A stretch of 64,000 nt of DNA from Aequorivita lipolytica (lineage in GTDB: Bacteria; Bacteroidota; Bacteroidia; Flavobacteriales; Flavobacteriaceae), in NCBI RefSeq assembly GCF_007997135.1, contig NZ_VORU01000001.1, positions 434,001-498,000 on the forward strand, written 5' to 3'. Position 1 is the stretch's first letter; every line of letters starts with the position of its first letter. The position numbers and the translations under genes are program-made. A model generated the notes under the pieces. The model saw only the letters and a list, made by a program, of their open reading frames with translations. It was not told the DNA's origin and ran no database searches. Positions 1-7,319 of the stretch are shown one piece after another.

Positions 1-1302
1 GACGAAATGGTTTTTTTGGCGAAGGAAATGCAACGGCAAAATTTCAAAGTTCCATTGCTCATTGGCGGTGCCACAACAAGCAAAGCACATACGGCAGTAA
101 AAATAGATACAGAATACGAATGCGCGGTTGTTCATATAAATGACGCTTCGCGGGCGGTGACTGTTGTTGGCGATTTGCTTAAAAGAGAAACTTCGGCTTC
201 CTATAAAGATAATTTGAAAACGGAATACAACACTTTTCGACAAGATTTTTTGAAACGTCAAAAAGTAAAAATCTATTTGCCAATTTCCGAAGCGCGAAAA
301 AATAAATATCAAATTGATTGGAATACGTCTGAAATAACAAAGCCGAAACAATTGGGCGTTCAAGCTTTAAAGGATTTTGATTTAAGTCTTTTGGAAGAAT
401 TTATAGATTGGACTCCGTTTTTCAGAAGTTGGGAACTACACGGAAAATATCCAAACATTTTGACAGATAAAGTTGTAGGCGAGCAAGCTTCGGAATTATT
501 TGAGGACGCAAAAAAAATGCTTCAAAAAATAATTTCAGAAAAACTATTGGAGGCAAGAGCGGTTTTTGGAATTTTTGAGGCGAATACGGTGAATGATGAT
601 GATATCGAATTAGTCCCCCTAGCCCCCAAAGGGGGAACTGCCCACTCACACGAATTTGTCCCCCCTTTGGGGGCTAGGGGGACGGGGGCTGGGGGGACTT
701 TCCGAACCCTGCGCCAACAATCCAAAAAAGCAGCAGGCAAACCCAACATAGCTCTGGCAGATTTTATTGCGCCAAAAGAAAGCGGAACTCAGGACTACAT
801 TGGTTGTTTCTGTGTGAGCACCGGTTTTGGAACACAGGAATTGGCTTCAAAATATGAAAAGGAACACGACGATTACAATTCCATAATGGTAAAAGCGTTG
901 GCAGACCGTTTGGCAGAAGCACTTGCGGAATATCTTCACAAAAAAGTGCGGACTCAATATTGGGGCTACGCTTCCGAAGAAAACCTTTCCAACGACGATT
1001 TGATTTCAGAAAAATATAAAGGTATTCGTCCAGCACCTGGCTATCCCGCTTGTCCCGACCATTTAGAAAAACTTACCATTTGGGAGCTTCTTAAAGTGAA
1101 AGAAAACATAGGCGTTGAACTTACCGAAAGTTTGGCTATGTGGCCAGCGGCTTCGGTTTCGGGATATTATTTTGCTAATCCCGAAGCGCGCTATTTCGGC
1201 CTTGGAAAAATCAAGGAAGATCAAATTGAAGATTTCGCAAAGCGGAAAAATATGAACTTAGATGAAGCCACAAAATGGCTGAAAACAAACTTAGCAGATT
1301 AG
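1..1302 (+). CDS. metH: Methionine synthase, cobalamin-dependent, C-terminal part (5' end outside window)
   Basis: This enzyme transfers the methyl group of 5-methyltetrahydrofolate to homocysteine through cobalamin. Only the end is present; the frame is open from base 1. The first 40 residues match the end of the B12-binding domain (LIGGATTSKAHT). The rest is the AdoMet-binding reactivation domain, with the family motifs RPAPGYPACPDH and ESLAMWPAASVSGYYF. Between DDDIEL and FRTLRQQ, about 29 residues rich in Pro and Gly (VPLAPKGGT...GTGAGGT) are encoded by an inverted repeat at 613-699 that looks like an intergenic element read in frame. The TAG stop directly abuts the metF ATG, so the two are surely one operon in the methionine/one-carbon pathway. 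Confidence 0.96.
   Translation, partial: DEMVFLAKEMQRQNFKVPLLIGGATTSKAHTAVKIDTEYECAVVHINDASRAVTVVGDLLKRETSASYKDNLKTEYNTFRQDFLKRQKVKIYLPISEARKNKYQIDWNTSEITKPKQLGVQALKDFDLSLLEEFIDWTPFFRSWELHGKYPNILTDKVVGEQASELFEDAKKMLQKIISEKLLEARAVFGIFEANTVNDDDIELVPLAPKGGTAHSHEFVPPLGARGTGAGGTFRTLRQQSKKAAGKPNIALADFIAPKESGTQDYIGCFCVSTGFGTQELASKYEKEHDDYNSIMVKALADRLAEALAEYLHKKVRTQYWGYASEENLSNDDLISEKYKGIRPAPGYPACPDHLEKLTIWELLKVKENIGVELTESLAMWPAASVSGYYFANPEARYFGLGKIKEDQIEDFAKRKNMNLDEATKWLKTNLAD
613..699. repeat. Palindromic G/C-run repeat inserted in metH
   Basis: The arms are 613-636 (GTCCCCCTAGCCCCCAAAGG then GGGA) and 659-683, its reverse complement with one extra C. The spacer is 22 bases. A third degenerate half-copy (GGGGGCTGGGGGGACT) follows to 699. 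The composition is unlike the flanking AT-rich coding sequence. Runs of CCCCCTAGCCCCC are, as far as I know, common as dispersed intergenic repeats in flavobacteria. Here the element is read through in frame in the MetH reactivation domain. Confidence 0.85.
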
Positions 1303-2259
1303 ATGAAAGTAACCGAACACATAAAAAACGGCAACGGAAAAACACAGTTTTCGTTCGAAATTTTACCGCCTTTAAAGGGAGAAAATATACATTCCATTTT
1401 TGAAAATATAGATCCCTTACTAGAATTTAAACCACCGTACATAAACGTGACATATCATCGCGAGGAATATGTTTTTAAGGAATTGAAGGACGGTTTGATA
1501 GAGAAAAAAGTGGTTCGCAAACGTCCTGGAACGGTTGGGATTTGTGCGGCAATTCAAAATAGATATCAGGTTGATGCGGTGCCACATATTCTTTGCGGAG
1601 GTTTCACGAAGGAAGAAACCGAGAATTTTTTAATTGATCTTCAGTTTTTGGGGATTGATAATGTTATGGCTTTACGCGGCGATGCGGTGAAAAGTGAAAC
1701 TTATTTTACTTCTGAAAAGAACGGCCATAAATACGCTTGCGATCTTGTTTCGCAAATAAATGCTTTGAATAAAGGCAAATATTTAGACGATGCTCTTCAG
1801 CATACTTTCCCAACAGATTTCTGTGTGGGCGTGGCTGGATATCCCGAAAAACATATGGAAGCTCCAAGCAGCGAGAGCGATATTCATTTCCTTAAAAAGA
1901 AAATAAAAAACGGCGCAGAATACATTGTTACCCAAATGTTTTTTGACAATGAAAAGTATTTCAAATTTGTTGAAAAATGTAGGGCAGGGGGCATTACTGT
2001 CCCAATTGTTCCTGGATTGAAGCCGATTGCGGTAAAATCACATCTCAACCTAATTCCGCATCGTTTTAAAGTTGATTTGCCAGATTCATTGGTGATGGAA
2101 GTGGTTAAAGCGAAAGATAATAAAGCTGTTCGAGAGATTGGCATTGATTGGTGCGTTCAGCAAAGTCAGGAGCTAGTAAAGGCTGGTGTTCCATTTTTGC
2201 ATTACTATTCAATGGGGAAAAGCAGCAATATTAAAGAGATAGCTTCTCGAGTATTTTAA
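1303..2259 (+). CDS. metF: 5,10-methylenetetrahydrofolate reductase
   Basis: MetF reduces methylene-THF to 5-methyl-THF with an FAD cofactor, making the methyl donor used by the MetH encoded just upstream. The 318-residue protein has the family's usual length and TIM-barrel signatures: FSFEILPP near the N-terminus (with the catalytic Glu), NVMALRGD in the folate-binding region, FCVGVAGYPEKH, and QMFFDNEKYF in the FAD/NADH region. It starts with ATG immediately after the metH stop, with no gap for a separate promoter. No riboswitch is visible, since any leader would lie before metH. Confidence 0.97.
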   Translation: MKVTEHIKNGNGKTQFSFEILPPLKGENIHSIFENIDPLLEFKPPYINVTYHREEYVFKELKDGLIEKKVVRKRPGTVGICAAIQNRYQVDAVPHILCGGFTKEETENFLIDLQFLGIDNVMALRGDAVKSETYFTSEKNGHKYACDLVSQINALNKGKYLDDALQHTFPTDFCVGVAGYPEKHMEAPSSESDIHFLKKKIKNGAEYIVTQMFFDNEKYFKFVEKCRAGGITVPIVPGLKPIAVKSHLNLIPHRFKVDLPDSLVMEVVKAKDNKAVREIGIDWCVQQSQELVKAGVPFLHYYSMGKSSNIKEIASRVF

Positions 2260-2330
2260 GGAAAAAAGAAAATATGTGTGAATGCCCATTTTTTAAAGAT
2301 TAGTTTATCTTTACCGGCGTTGAAAAAAAT

Positions 2331-3440
2331 ATGAAGCACTTTCTTTCCCTATTGACAGCCTTAGTTTTAAGTTTCCCACTTTTTTCACAAGAAAAAGAAT
2401 TGAAGCCTGTTTCTTTGGAAGCAGATTTTTTCTATGGAAGTATTCTAGAACATAATCCAGATATTGAGCATTTAATTACCGGGCACCCTACAGGTTTTAT
2501 ACTTTCGTTCAACAGAAAAACGTATGGTTTTAATGAGTGGGAGCGCCGCTATCACTATCCAGATTGGGGCGTTACGGTTGCCTATCAAGATATGCATAAT
2601 GAATATTTAGGAAATGCAGTGGGTGTTTATGGTCACATGAATTGGTATTTTCTAAACAGGTATCTTATGTTGCGTGTAGGGCAGGGAATCGCTTATTCCG
2701 GAAGTCCGTACGACCAAGAAACCAATTTTAATAACAATGCTTACGGCACACATTTTTTAAGTACTACATTTTTAAAAGGAAATTTTGTTAGAGAAAATAT
2801 TTGGAAAGGTCTTGGTTTTCACGCCGGGTTTACCATTATCCATTATAGCAATGCAAATCTTAAAGCTCCCAATAACAGTACAAATACCTTCGCCCTAAAT
2901 GCAGGTGTTAGCTATCAATTGGGTTATAAAGAATTTCCCGAATACATTCACAAAGAAGATTCACTTAGTAAAACACATGCCGAAAGGATAAAATACAACT
3001 TCGCATTTAGAACTGGAATTAACGAAAGTGATGCAGTTGGTCTTGGGCAAGAGCCGTTTTATGTTGCTTCTGTTTTTGCGGACAAGCGTTTGAATTACAA
3101 AAGCACAGTACAGGCTGGAGTAGATGTTTTCTTTTCAACATTTTTGAAAGAATTAATTAATTATCGCTCCATCGCCTATCCCGAAGGGGGACTTTCTGGC
3201 GATGAAGATTACAAGCGTGTTGGTGTTTTTGTTGGGCACGAATGGCGTTTCAATAAAGTGGCATTTGTAAGCCAATTGGGGTATTATGTTTATTGGCCCT
3301 ATGCCTTTGAAAATCGTGTTTACAATCGTTTGGGATTGAAGCGATATTTTTTCGATGATAAAATATTCGCCTCTGTAACCGTACACGCGCATTGGGCCAA
3401 AGCTGAAGCTGTTGAATTCGGAGTAGGCTATAGGTTATAA
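2331..3440 (+). CDS. Acyloxyacyl hydrolase / PagL-like lipid A 3-O-deacylase
   Basis: Predicted outer membrane beta-barrel of 369 residues with a cleavable signal peptide (LLTALVLSFPLFSQ, cleavage near residue 20). The middle holds HYSNANL followed by NNSTNTFALNAG, which fits the PagL family's catalytic His-x-Ser and nearby conserved Asn region (PF09411). PagL enzymes remove the 3-O acyl chain from lipid A in the outer membrane. The protein is longer than proteobacterial PagL (about 170 residues), as is usual in Bacteroidetes, with an additional C-terminal half of barrel strands ending in the aromatic-rich VEFGVGYRL. A weak promoter-like TATCTTTA lies at 2306-2313. The family call is fairly firm; the lipid A substrate is inferred. 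Confidence 0.75.
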   Translation: MKHFLSLLTALVLSFPLFSQEKELKPVSLEADFFYGSILEHNPDIEHLITGHPTGFILSFNRKTYGFNEWERRYHYPDWGVTVAYQDMHNEYLGNAVGVYGHMNWYFLNRYLMLRVGQGIAYSGSPYDQETNFNNNAYGTHFLSTTFLKGNFVRENIWKGLGFHAGFTIIHYSNANLKAPNNSTNTFALNAGVSYQLGYKEFPEYIHKEDSLSKTHAERIKYNFAFRTGINESDAVGLGQEPFYVASVFADKRLNYKSTVQAGVDVFFSTFLKELINYRSIAYPEGGLSGDEDYKRVGVFVGHEWRFNKVAFVSQLGYYVYWPYAFENRVYNRLGLKRYFFDDKIFASVTVHAHWAKAEAVEFGVGYRL

Positions 3441-3473
3441 CAATTCTGAAATTTTTCAGAAATACTGATTTAA

Positions 3474-4223
3474 ATGAAAAGAATAATTTACATAGCATTG
3501 GTGCTTTTGTTTGCAGGCTGCAGTTCCGAAAAAGGTTGGGATTGTATCCAAACGGCTGGCGATATAGTGAAGAAGGAAGTGACCGTGCAGCCCTTCACTA
3601 AGATAATAGCTTGGGAACGTACCAGAATATTTATTCAGCAGGGCGATCAACAAAAAATAGTAATTGAAACCGGTGAAAACCTGATGAGCGATGTGGAAGT
3701 TATGGTTACTGACGGCAGGCTCGAAATTCACAATTACAACAGTTGCAATCTGGTTCGTGATTATGAGCTTACGAAAGTATATATAACTTCGCCCAATATT
3801 ACTGAAATAAGAAGCAGCACAGGCTATGTAGTTGAAAGTATTGGGGTACTTAGATATCCTTCTTTGACCCTTTTATCTGAAGATCAAAAAAATGAAGATG
3901 AATTCCACATTGATGGCGATTTCAAACTGAATTTGGAAGTAGAAAACTTAAATATTGTGGCGAATGGTCTTTCTATTTTTTATTTAATGGGAAGTGCTAA
4001 AAACGCAAATTTTGGATTTTACGCAGGAGATTGCAGAATATTTTCCGAAAATTTAATTGTTCAGAATTTATACCTTTATCACCGAAGTACTGCTGAAATG
4101 GTTGTGAATCCACAACAATCAATTAAAGGGAAAATAGTGAGTTTGGGCAATGTAATCTCCAAAAACAGACCACCCGTTGTTGAGGTTGAAGAGCTGTATC
4201 GCGGCAAACTTATTTTTGAATAG
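3474..4223 (+). CDS. GIN-domain (DUF2807) lipoprotein
   Basis: Predicted lipoprotein of 249 residues: the signal peptide ends in LLFAGC (lipobox, Cys near residue 15). The body resembles the head-GIN/DUF2807 beta-helical domain common in Bacteroidetes, with the typical opening VQPFTKIIAWERTRIFIQQGD, followed by repeated short beta strands. These proteins have no established reaction; they are thought to be extracytoplasmic adhesin- or auto-transporter-like. It lies 33 bp after the deacylase gene and probably shares its transcript. The last 14 bp overlap the end of convergent gldA, so the two genes share 3' ends. Confidence 0.7.
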   Translation: MKRIIYIALVLLFAGCSSEKGWDCIQTAGDIVKKEVTVQPFTKIIAWERTRIFIQQGDQQKIVIETGENLMSDVEVMVTDGRLEIHNYNSCNLVRDYELTKVYITSPNITEIRSSTGYVVESIGVLRYPSLTLLSEDQKNEDEFHIDGDFKLNLEVENLNIVANGLSIFYLMGSAKNANFGFYAGDCRIFSENLIVQNLYLYHRSTAEMVVNPQQSIKGKIVSLGNVISKNRPPVVEVEELYRGKLIFE

Positions 4224-5109
4224 TCAATTCAGAAAACAATTTTTCCAACGTCGTATTTTTTTGATGCAATTGAAGAATTTTTAATCCATTATCGTGCGCA
4301 TAATCAAAGACTTTTCCGCGCATGTCCTGTTCAGTTTCAAAGTAAAGTTGATACACAAAACCGATTGAGTTTTCAACTTTTTGAATTTTTGGCAGCTTTT
4401 GCAATGCTACTTCTTCTACGCGGTAATCAAATTCTACTTCAATAATTTGCTGTTTGTTATTTTTTAAATCTTTCAGTTTTTTATCGAGTACAATTTCACC
4501 TTTGTTTATAATGATTACGCGGTCGCAAATAGCTTCTACTTCCTGCATAATGTGGGTGGAAAGCAAAACAGTTTTTTCTTTTCCCACGTTTTTAATCAAT
4601 TGGCGAATTTCAATCAACTGATTGGGGTCTAAACCAGTTGTGGGTTCATCCAAAATCAAAACCTCGGGATTGTGCAAGAGTGCATTTGCAAGCCCAACAC
4701 GTTGCCGATAACCTTTTGAAAGTTGCCCAATTTTTTTGTTGGCTTCAGGCATTAAGCCTGTCTTTTCAATGACCGATTCTACTTCACTTTTTGGAATATC
4801 ATAAATTCCAGCATTAAAGAGAAGGTATTCGCGAACGTACATATCAAGATAAAGCGGATTGTGCTCAGGAAGATAGCCGATGCTCTTTTTCACCGAAATA
4901 TCATCCTTAGATACTTCAAAACCATTTACAACTGCAATACCTTCCGAAGCGGGAAGATAAGTGGTTAAAATCTTCATCATTGTAGATTTTCCGGCACCGT
5001 TTGGGCCTAAAAACCCTACTATTTCTCCTTTTTCAATAGTGAAGGAAACACAGTTCAGCGCTTTTTGTTCGCCGTATGTTTTGGTGATATTTTCTACTTT
5101 TATTGACAT
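4210..5109 (-). CDS. gldA: Gliding motility ABC transporter ATP-binding protein GldA
   Basis: ABC-type ATPase of 299 residues with Walker A GPNGAGKS (about residues 35-42), signature LSKGYRQRVGLANAL and Walker B LILDEPTTGLDPNQ, followed by a His switch (LSTH) and a C-terminal regulatory region of about 80 residues. GldA works with the membrane subunits GldF and GldG in flavobacterial gliding motility; those partners are not in this window. It is transcribed away from pheA, and a TAnnTTTG promoter element sits 17 bp before its ATG. The end overlaps the convergent GIN-domain lipoprotein gene by 14 bp. A related drug or lipid ABC exporter subunit is the main alternative. Confidence 0.88.
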   Translation of the reverse strand: MSIKVENITKTYGEQKALNCVSFTIEKGEIVGFLGPNGAGKSTMMKILTTYLPASEGIAVVNGFEVSKDDISVKKSIGYLPEHNPLYLDMYVREYLLFNAGIYDIPKSEVESVIEKTGLMPEANKKIGQLSKGYRQRVGLANALLHNPEVLILDEPTTGLDPNQLIEIRQLIKNVGKEKTVLLSTHIMQEVEAICDRVIIINKGEIVLDKKLKDLKNNKQQIIEVEFDYRVEEVALQKLPKIQKVENSIGFVYQLYFETEQDMRGKVFDYAHDNGLKILQLHQKNTTLEKLFSELTIQK

Positions 5110-5125
5110 ATTTACAGAAGTTGAA

Positions 5126-5133
5126 CAAAGTTA
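5126..5133 (-). promoter_or_regulatory. Predicted -7 promoter box for gldA
   Basis: Read on the minus strand this is TAACTTTG, a perfect match to the Bacteroidetes -7 consensus TAnnTTTG, 17 bp before the gldA ATG. I see no clear -33 TTG at the usual distance. Confidence 0.5.
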
Positions 5134-5180
5134 AGCAAATAAAAAAATGAAAAAAGCCTTTTTCGTTTTTAAGAATTAAC

Positions 5181-5188
5181 TACATTAG
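5181..5188 (+). promoter_or_regulatory. Predicted -7 promoter box for the pheA leader
   Basis: TACATTAG matches TAnnTTTG at all but one position and lies 18 bp before the leader peptide ATG at 5207. That would start the transcript just upstream of the leader. The element is weak on its own; the attenuator downstream makes a promoter here likely. Confidence 0.4.
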
Positions 5189-5206
5189 CATTCTATTATA
5201 AGACAA

Positions 5207-5278
5207 ATGAATACAATTTTTACTTTCAACAATTTTTGGTTTTTCTATTTTAACGATAGAACCGGGATTGTTGTATAG
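5207..5278 (+). CDS. Phe-rich leader peptide of the pheA attenuator
   Basis: This 23-codon open frame starts with ATG (MNTIFTFNNFWFFYFND...) and stops with TAG. Between codons 5 and 15 it has six Phe codons, one Trp and one Tyr, a density not expected by chance. It ends 22 bases before a strong intrinsic terminator and 76 bases before pheA. The layout matches classical amino acid leader peptides (as in E. coli pheL): ribosome stalling at Phe codons when charged tRNA-Phe is scarce would control whether the downstream terminator forms. There is no direct evidence of translation. Confidence 0.8.
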   Translation: MNTIFTFNNFWFFYFNDRTGIVV

Positions 5279-5335
5279 CTAATCGAACTATAAAACATTA
5301 AAAGTCCCGGAAAAAATTTCCGGGACTTTTTTTTT
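5262..5335 (+). promoter_or_regulatory. Transcription attenuator before pheA (terminator plus competing antiterminator)
   Basis: The terminator hairpin uses 5300-5313 (AAAAGTCCCGGAAA) and 5317-5330, its exact reverse complement, ending in nine T residues (5327-5335). The 5' terminator arm contains TCCCGG (5305-5310). That hexamer can pair instead with CCGGGA at 5262-5267, inside the last leader codons, and an inner helix TATAG (5274-5278)/CTATA (5288-5292) would extend this antiterminator. A ribosome paused on Phe codons 10-15 leaves 5262-5267 free, so the antiterminator forms. A ribosome that reaches the stop codon covers it, so the terminator forms. This is a complete Phe attenuation logic visible in sequence. 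Confidence 0.8.
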
Positions 5336-5353
5336 AACCTAAATTTTGAAACT

Positions 5354-6229
5354 ATGAGCCTAAAAGTAGCCATTCAAGGAATCGAAAGTTCGTTCCACCA
5401 CCAAGCCGTGCAGAAACTTTTTCCAAATCAGGAAATAACCCTTTTAACTTGCGATTCTTTTGAGAAAGTTACCAATGCAGTCAATAATTCAGCTGCAGAT
5501 TATGGGGTGATTGCTATAGAAAACACTATCGTTGGCTCCATTTTACCCAATTACGGATTGATTGACACGGGCGATTTTGAAATTTTGGCGGAAACGGTTC
5601 TAAACATCCAAATGTACGTAATGGCTTTGGAGAGCGAATCCATCCACGATATAAAAGAAATACATTCACACCCCGTTGCATTGCTTCAATGTAGGGACTA
5701 TTTAAATAAATTTCCACCGCAATTTAAAGTGATTGAAGGAAAAGATACTGCTTCCGAAGCAAAAAAAATAAAGGATCAAAATTTAACTGGTGTTGCTGCA
5801 ATTGCTGGAAAACAGGTTGCTGATAAATTTGGTTTGAAAATTTTAGATAGTAATATTCAAGATATAAAGGAAAACCATACGCGCTTCGTACTTTTGGGCA
5901 AAAAAGAAAAGCAAACAGAGCGACACGCGGATAAAGCCTCTATTAAGTTTATATTAGAGCATAATGTGGGAAGTTTAGGTAATGTGCTCAATCTTTTAAC
6001 GACATTCAATATAAACCTCACAAAAATACAATCGCTCCCGATAGTTGGGAAACCTTGGCATTATGCTTTTTTTGTAGATGTAGTTTTTGAGGATGAAAAT
6101 TTCTTTTTTGAAGTAATGGAAATGCTTAAAAAAACAGTGAAAGAATTAAATATATTGGGCGTTTACAAACAGGATGAAACACATGCCCAAGCTCAATTTT
6201 CAAATGCAATTTTAAATGGAAAACAATAA
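5354..6229 (+). CDS. pheA: Prephenate dehydratase
   Basis: Converts prephenate to phenylpyruvate, the committed step to phenylalanine. The 291-residue protein has the two-lobed periplasmic-binding-like catalytic domain (about residues 1-185) with AIENTIVGSI and the catalytic TRF motif in NHTRFVLLG, then an ACT domain (about 195-275). There is no chorismate mutase domain; that activity is fused to the next gene. The ACT motif that binds Phe in many homologues (ESRP) is QSLP here, so feedback control may differ. The Phe attenuator precedes it. The end overlaps the next gene by 14 bp, implying coupled translation. Confidence 0.94.
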   Translation: MSLKVAIQGIESSFHHQAVQKLFPNQEITLLTCDSFEKVTNAVNNSAADYGVIAIENTIVGSILPNYGLIDTGDFEILAETVLNIQMYVMALESESIHDIKEIHSHPVALLQCRDYLNKFPPQFKVIEGKDTASEAKKIKDQNLTGVAAIAGKQVADKFGLKILDSNIQDIKENHTRFVLLGKKEKQTERHADKASIKFILEHNVGSLGNVLNLLTTFNINLTKIQSLPIVGKPWHYAFFVDVVFEDENFFFEVMEMLKKTVKELNILGVYKQDETHAQAQFSNAILNGKQ

Positions 6230-7298
6230 AAATCTTCGCAACTGGCTCAATAAAATGGAACTGGCCCACCCAATTGTAATCGCCGGGCCTTGCAGTGCCG
6301 AAACGGAAGAACAAGTATTAAAAATAGCCCATCAATTAAAAGATACTGATGCCACGGTTATGCGCGCCGGAATCTGGAAACCAAGAACCCGTCCAGGAAA
6401 TTTTGAGGGCGTTGGCGCTTTGGGATTGAAATGGCTTCAAAAGGCAAAACAGGAAACTGGATTAATGATCGCAACAGAAGTGGCCAATGCCAATCACGTA
6501 GATTTGGCTCTTAAGCACGACGTAGATATTCTTTGGATTGGCGCGCGCACAACGGTTTCGCCATTTATAGTGCAGGAAATTGCGGATGCATTAAAAGGAA
6601 CGGATAAAATTGTTTTAATAAAGAATCCAGTAAATCCAGATTTAGCGCTATGGCTAGGCGCGGTGGAGCGTTTTTATGAAAGTGATGTGAAAAATCTTGG
6701 CGTAATTCACCGCGGATTTTCTACTTATGAAAAGATGCGTTACCGCAACAATCCCGAATGGCAGATACCGATTGATCTACAGACTAAATTTCCAGATTTA
6801 CCTTTAATTTTGGATCCATCACACATTGCAGGCCGTAGAGATATTATTTTTGACCTTTGTCAAACCGCTCTAGATCTAAATTATGACGGTTTAATGGTAG
6901 AAACCCATTACGACCCAGACAACGCTTGGAGCGACGCGGCACAACAAATTACGCCAGCAAGCTTAGAGCAAATGACAATTGATTTGCGCATTCGGAAACA
7001 GGAAGGCGATGCAATTGAATTTCAAAACAAGCTGAACACAATGCGTACAAAGATTGATGTGCTGGATCATCAGCTTATAGAATCACTGGGAAAACGCATG
7101 AGGATTGCGGATGATATTGGCGGTTTAAAAAAGAAAAACAATGTGGCTATTCTTCAAACTAGACGATGGAATGAGGTTTTGGGAAAAATGATTCTGGAAG
7201 GTGAAGAAAATCAATTGAGCGAAGAATTTATTCTGAAAATTTTTAAGGCCATTCACCAAGAATCCATCAATCACCAGAAAAAAGTTATTAATAACTAA
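6216..7298 (+). CDS. Bifunctional DAHP synthase / chorismate mutase
   Basis: A fusion of two aromatic-pathway enzymes. Residues about 10-260 are a type I-beta 3-deoxy-7-phosphoheptulonate synthase (IAGPCSAE, RAGIWKPRTRPGNFEGVG, WIGARTT, LILDPSHIAGRR). About 270-355 is an AroQ-type chorismate mutase helix bundle (MRTKIDVLDHQLIESLGKRM). The mutase is at the C-terminus, opposite to Bacillus; this order is known from Bacteroidetes such as Prevotella, where the two domains regulate each other. Together with PheA it covers the entry step and the last committed steps to phenylpyruvate. It overlaps pheA, so the attenuator should control both. In many flavobacteria an aminotransferase and tyrA sit between these genes; here they are absent. 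Confidence 0.93.
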   Translation: MENNKNLRNWLNKMELAHPIVIAGPCSAETEEQVLKIAHQLKDTDATVMRAGIWKPRTRPGNFEGVGALGLKWLQKAKQETGLMIATEVANANHVDLALKHDVDILWIGARTTVSPFIVQEIADALKGTDKIVLIKNPVNPDLALWLGAVERFYESDVKNLGVIHRGFSTYEKMRYRNNPEWQIPIDLQTKFPDLPLILDPSHIAGRRDIIFDLCQTALDLNYDGLMVETHYDPDNAWSDAAQQITPASLEQMTIDLRIRKQEGDAIEFQNKLNTMRTKIDVLDHQLIESLGKRMRIADDIGGLKKKNNVAILQTRRWNEVLGKMILEGEENQLSEEFILKIFKAIHQESINHQKKVINN

Positions 7299-7319
7299 AA
7301 AGTTTTGCAACTTTGTGGC

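Noticed and set aside
422-749. Minus-strand frames over the palindrome in metH
   Set aside because: The inverted repeat keeps several frames open; the sense frame has continuous MetH homology on both sides.
1-2259. SAM or B12 riboswitch for metH-metF
   Set aside because: There is no untranslated region in the window before metF; any riboswitch would lie upstream of base 1.
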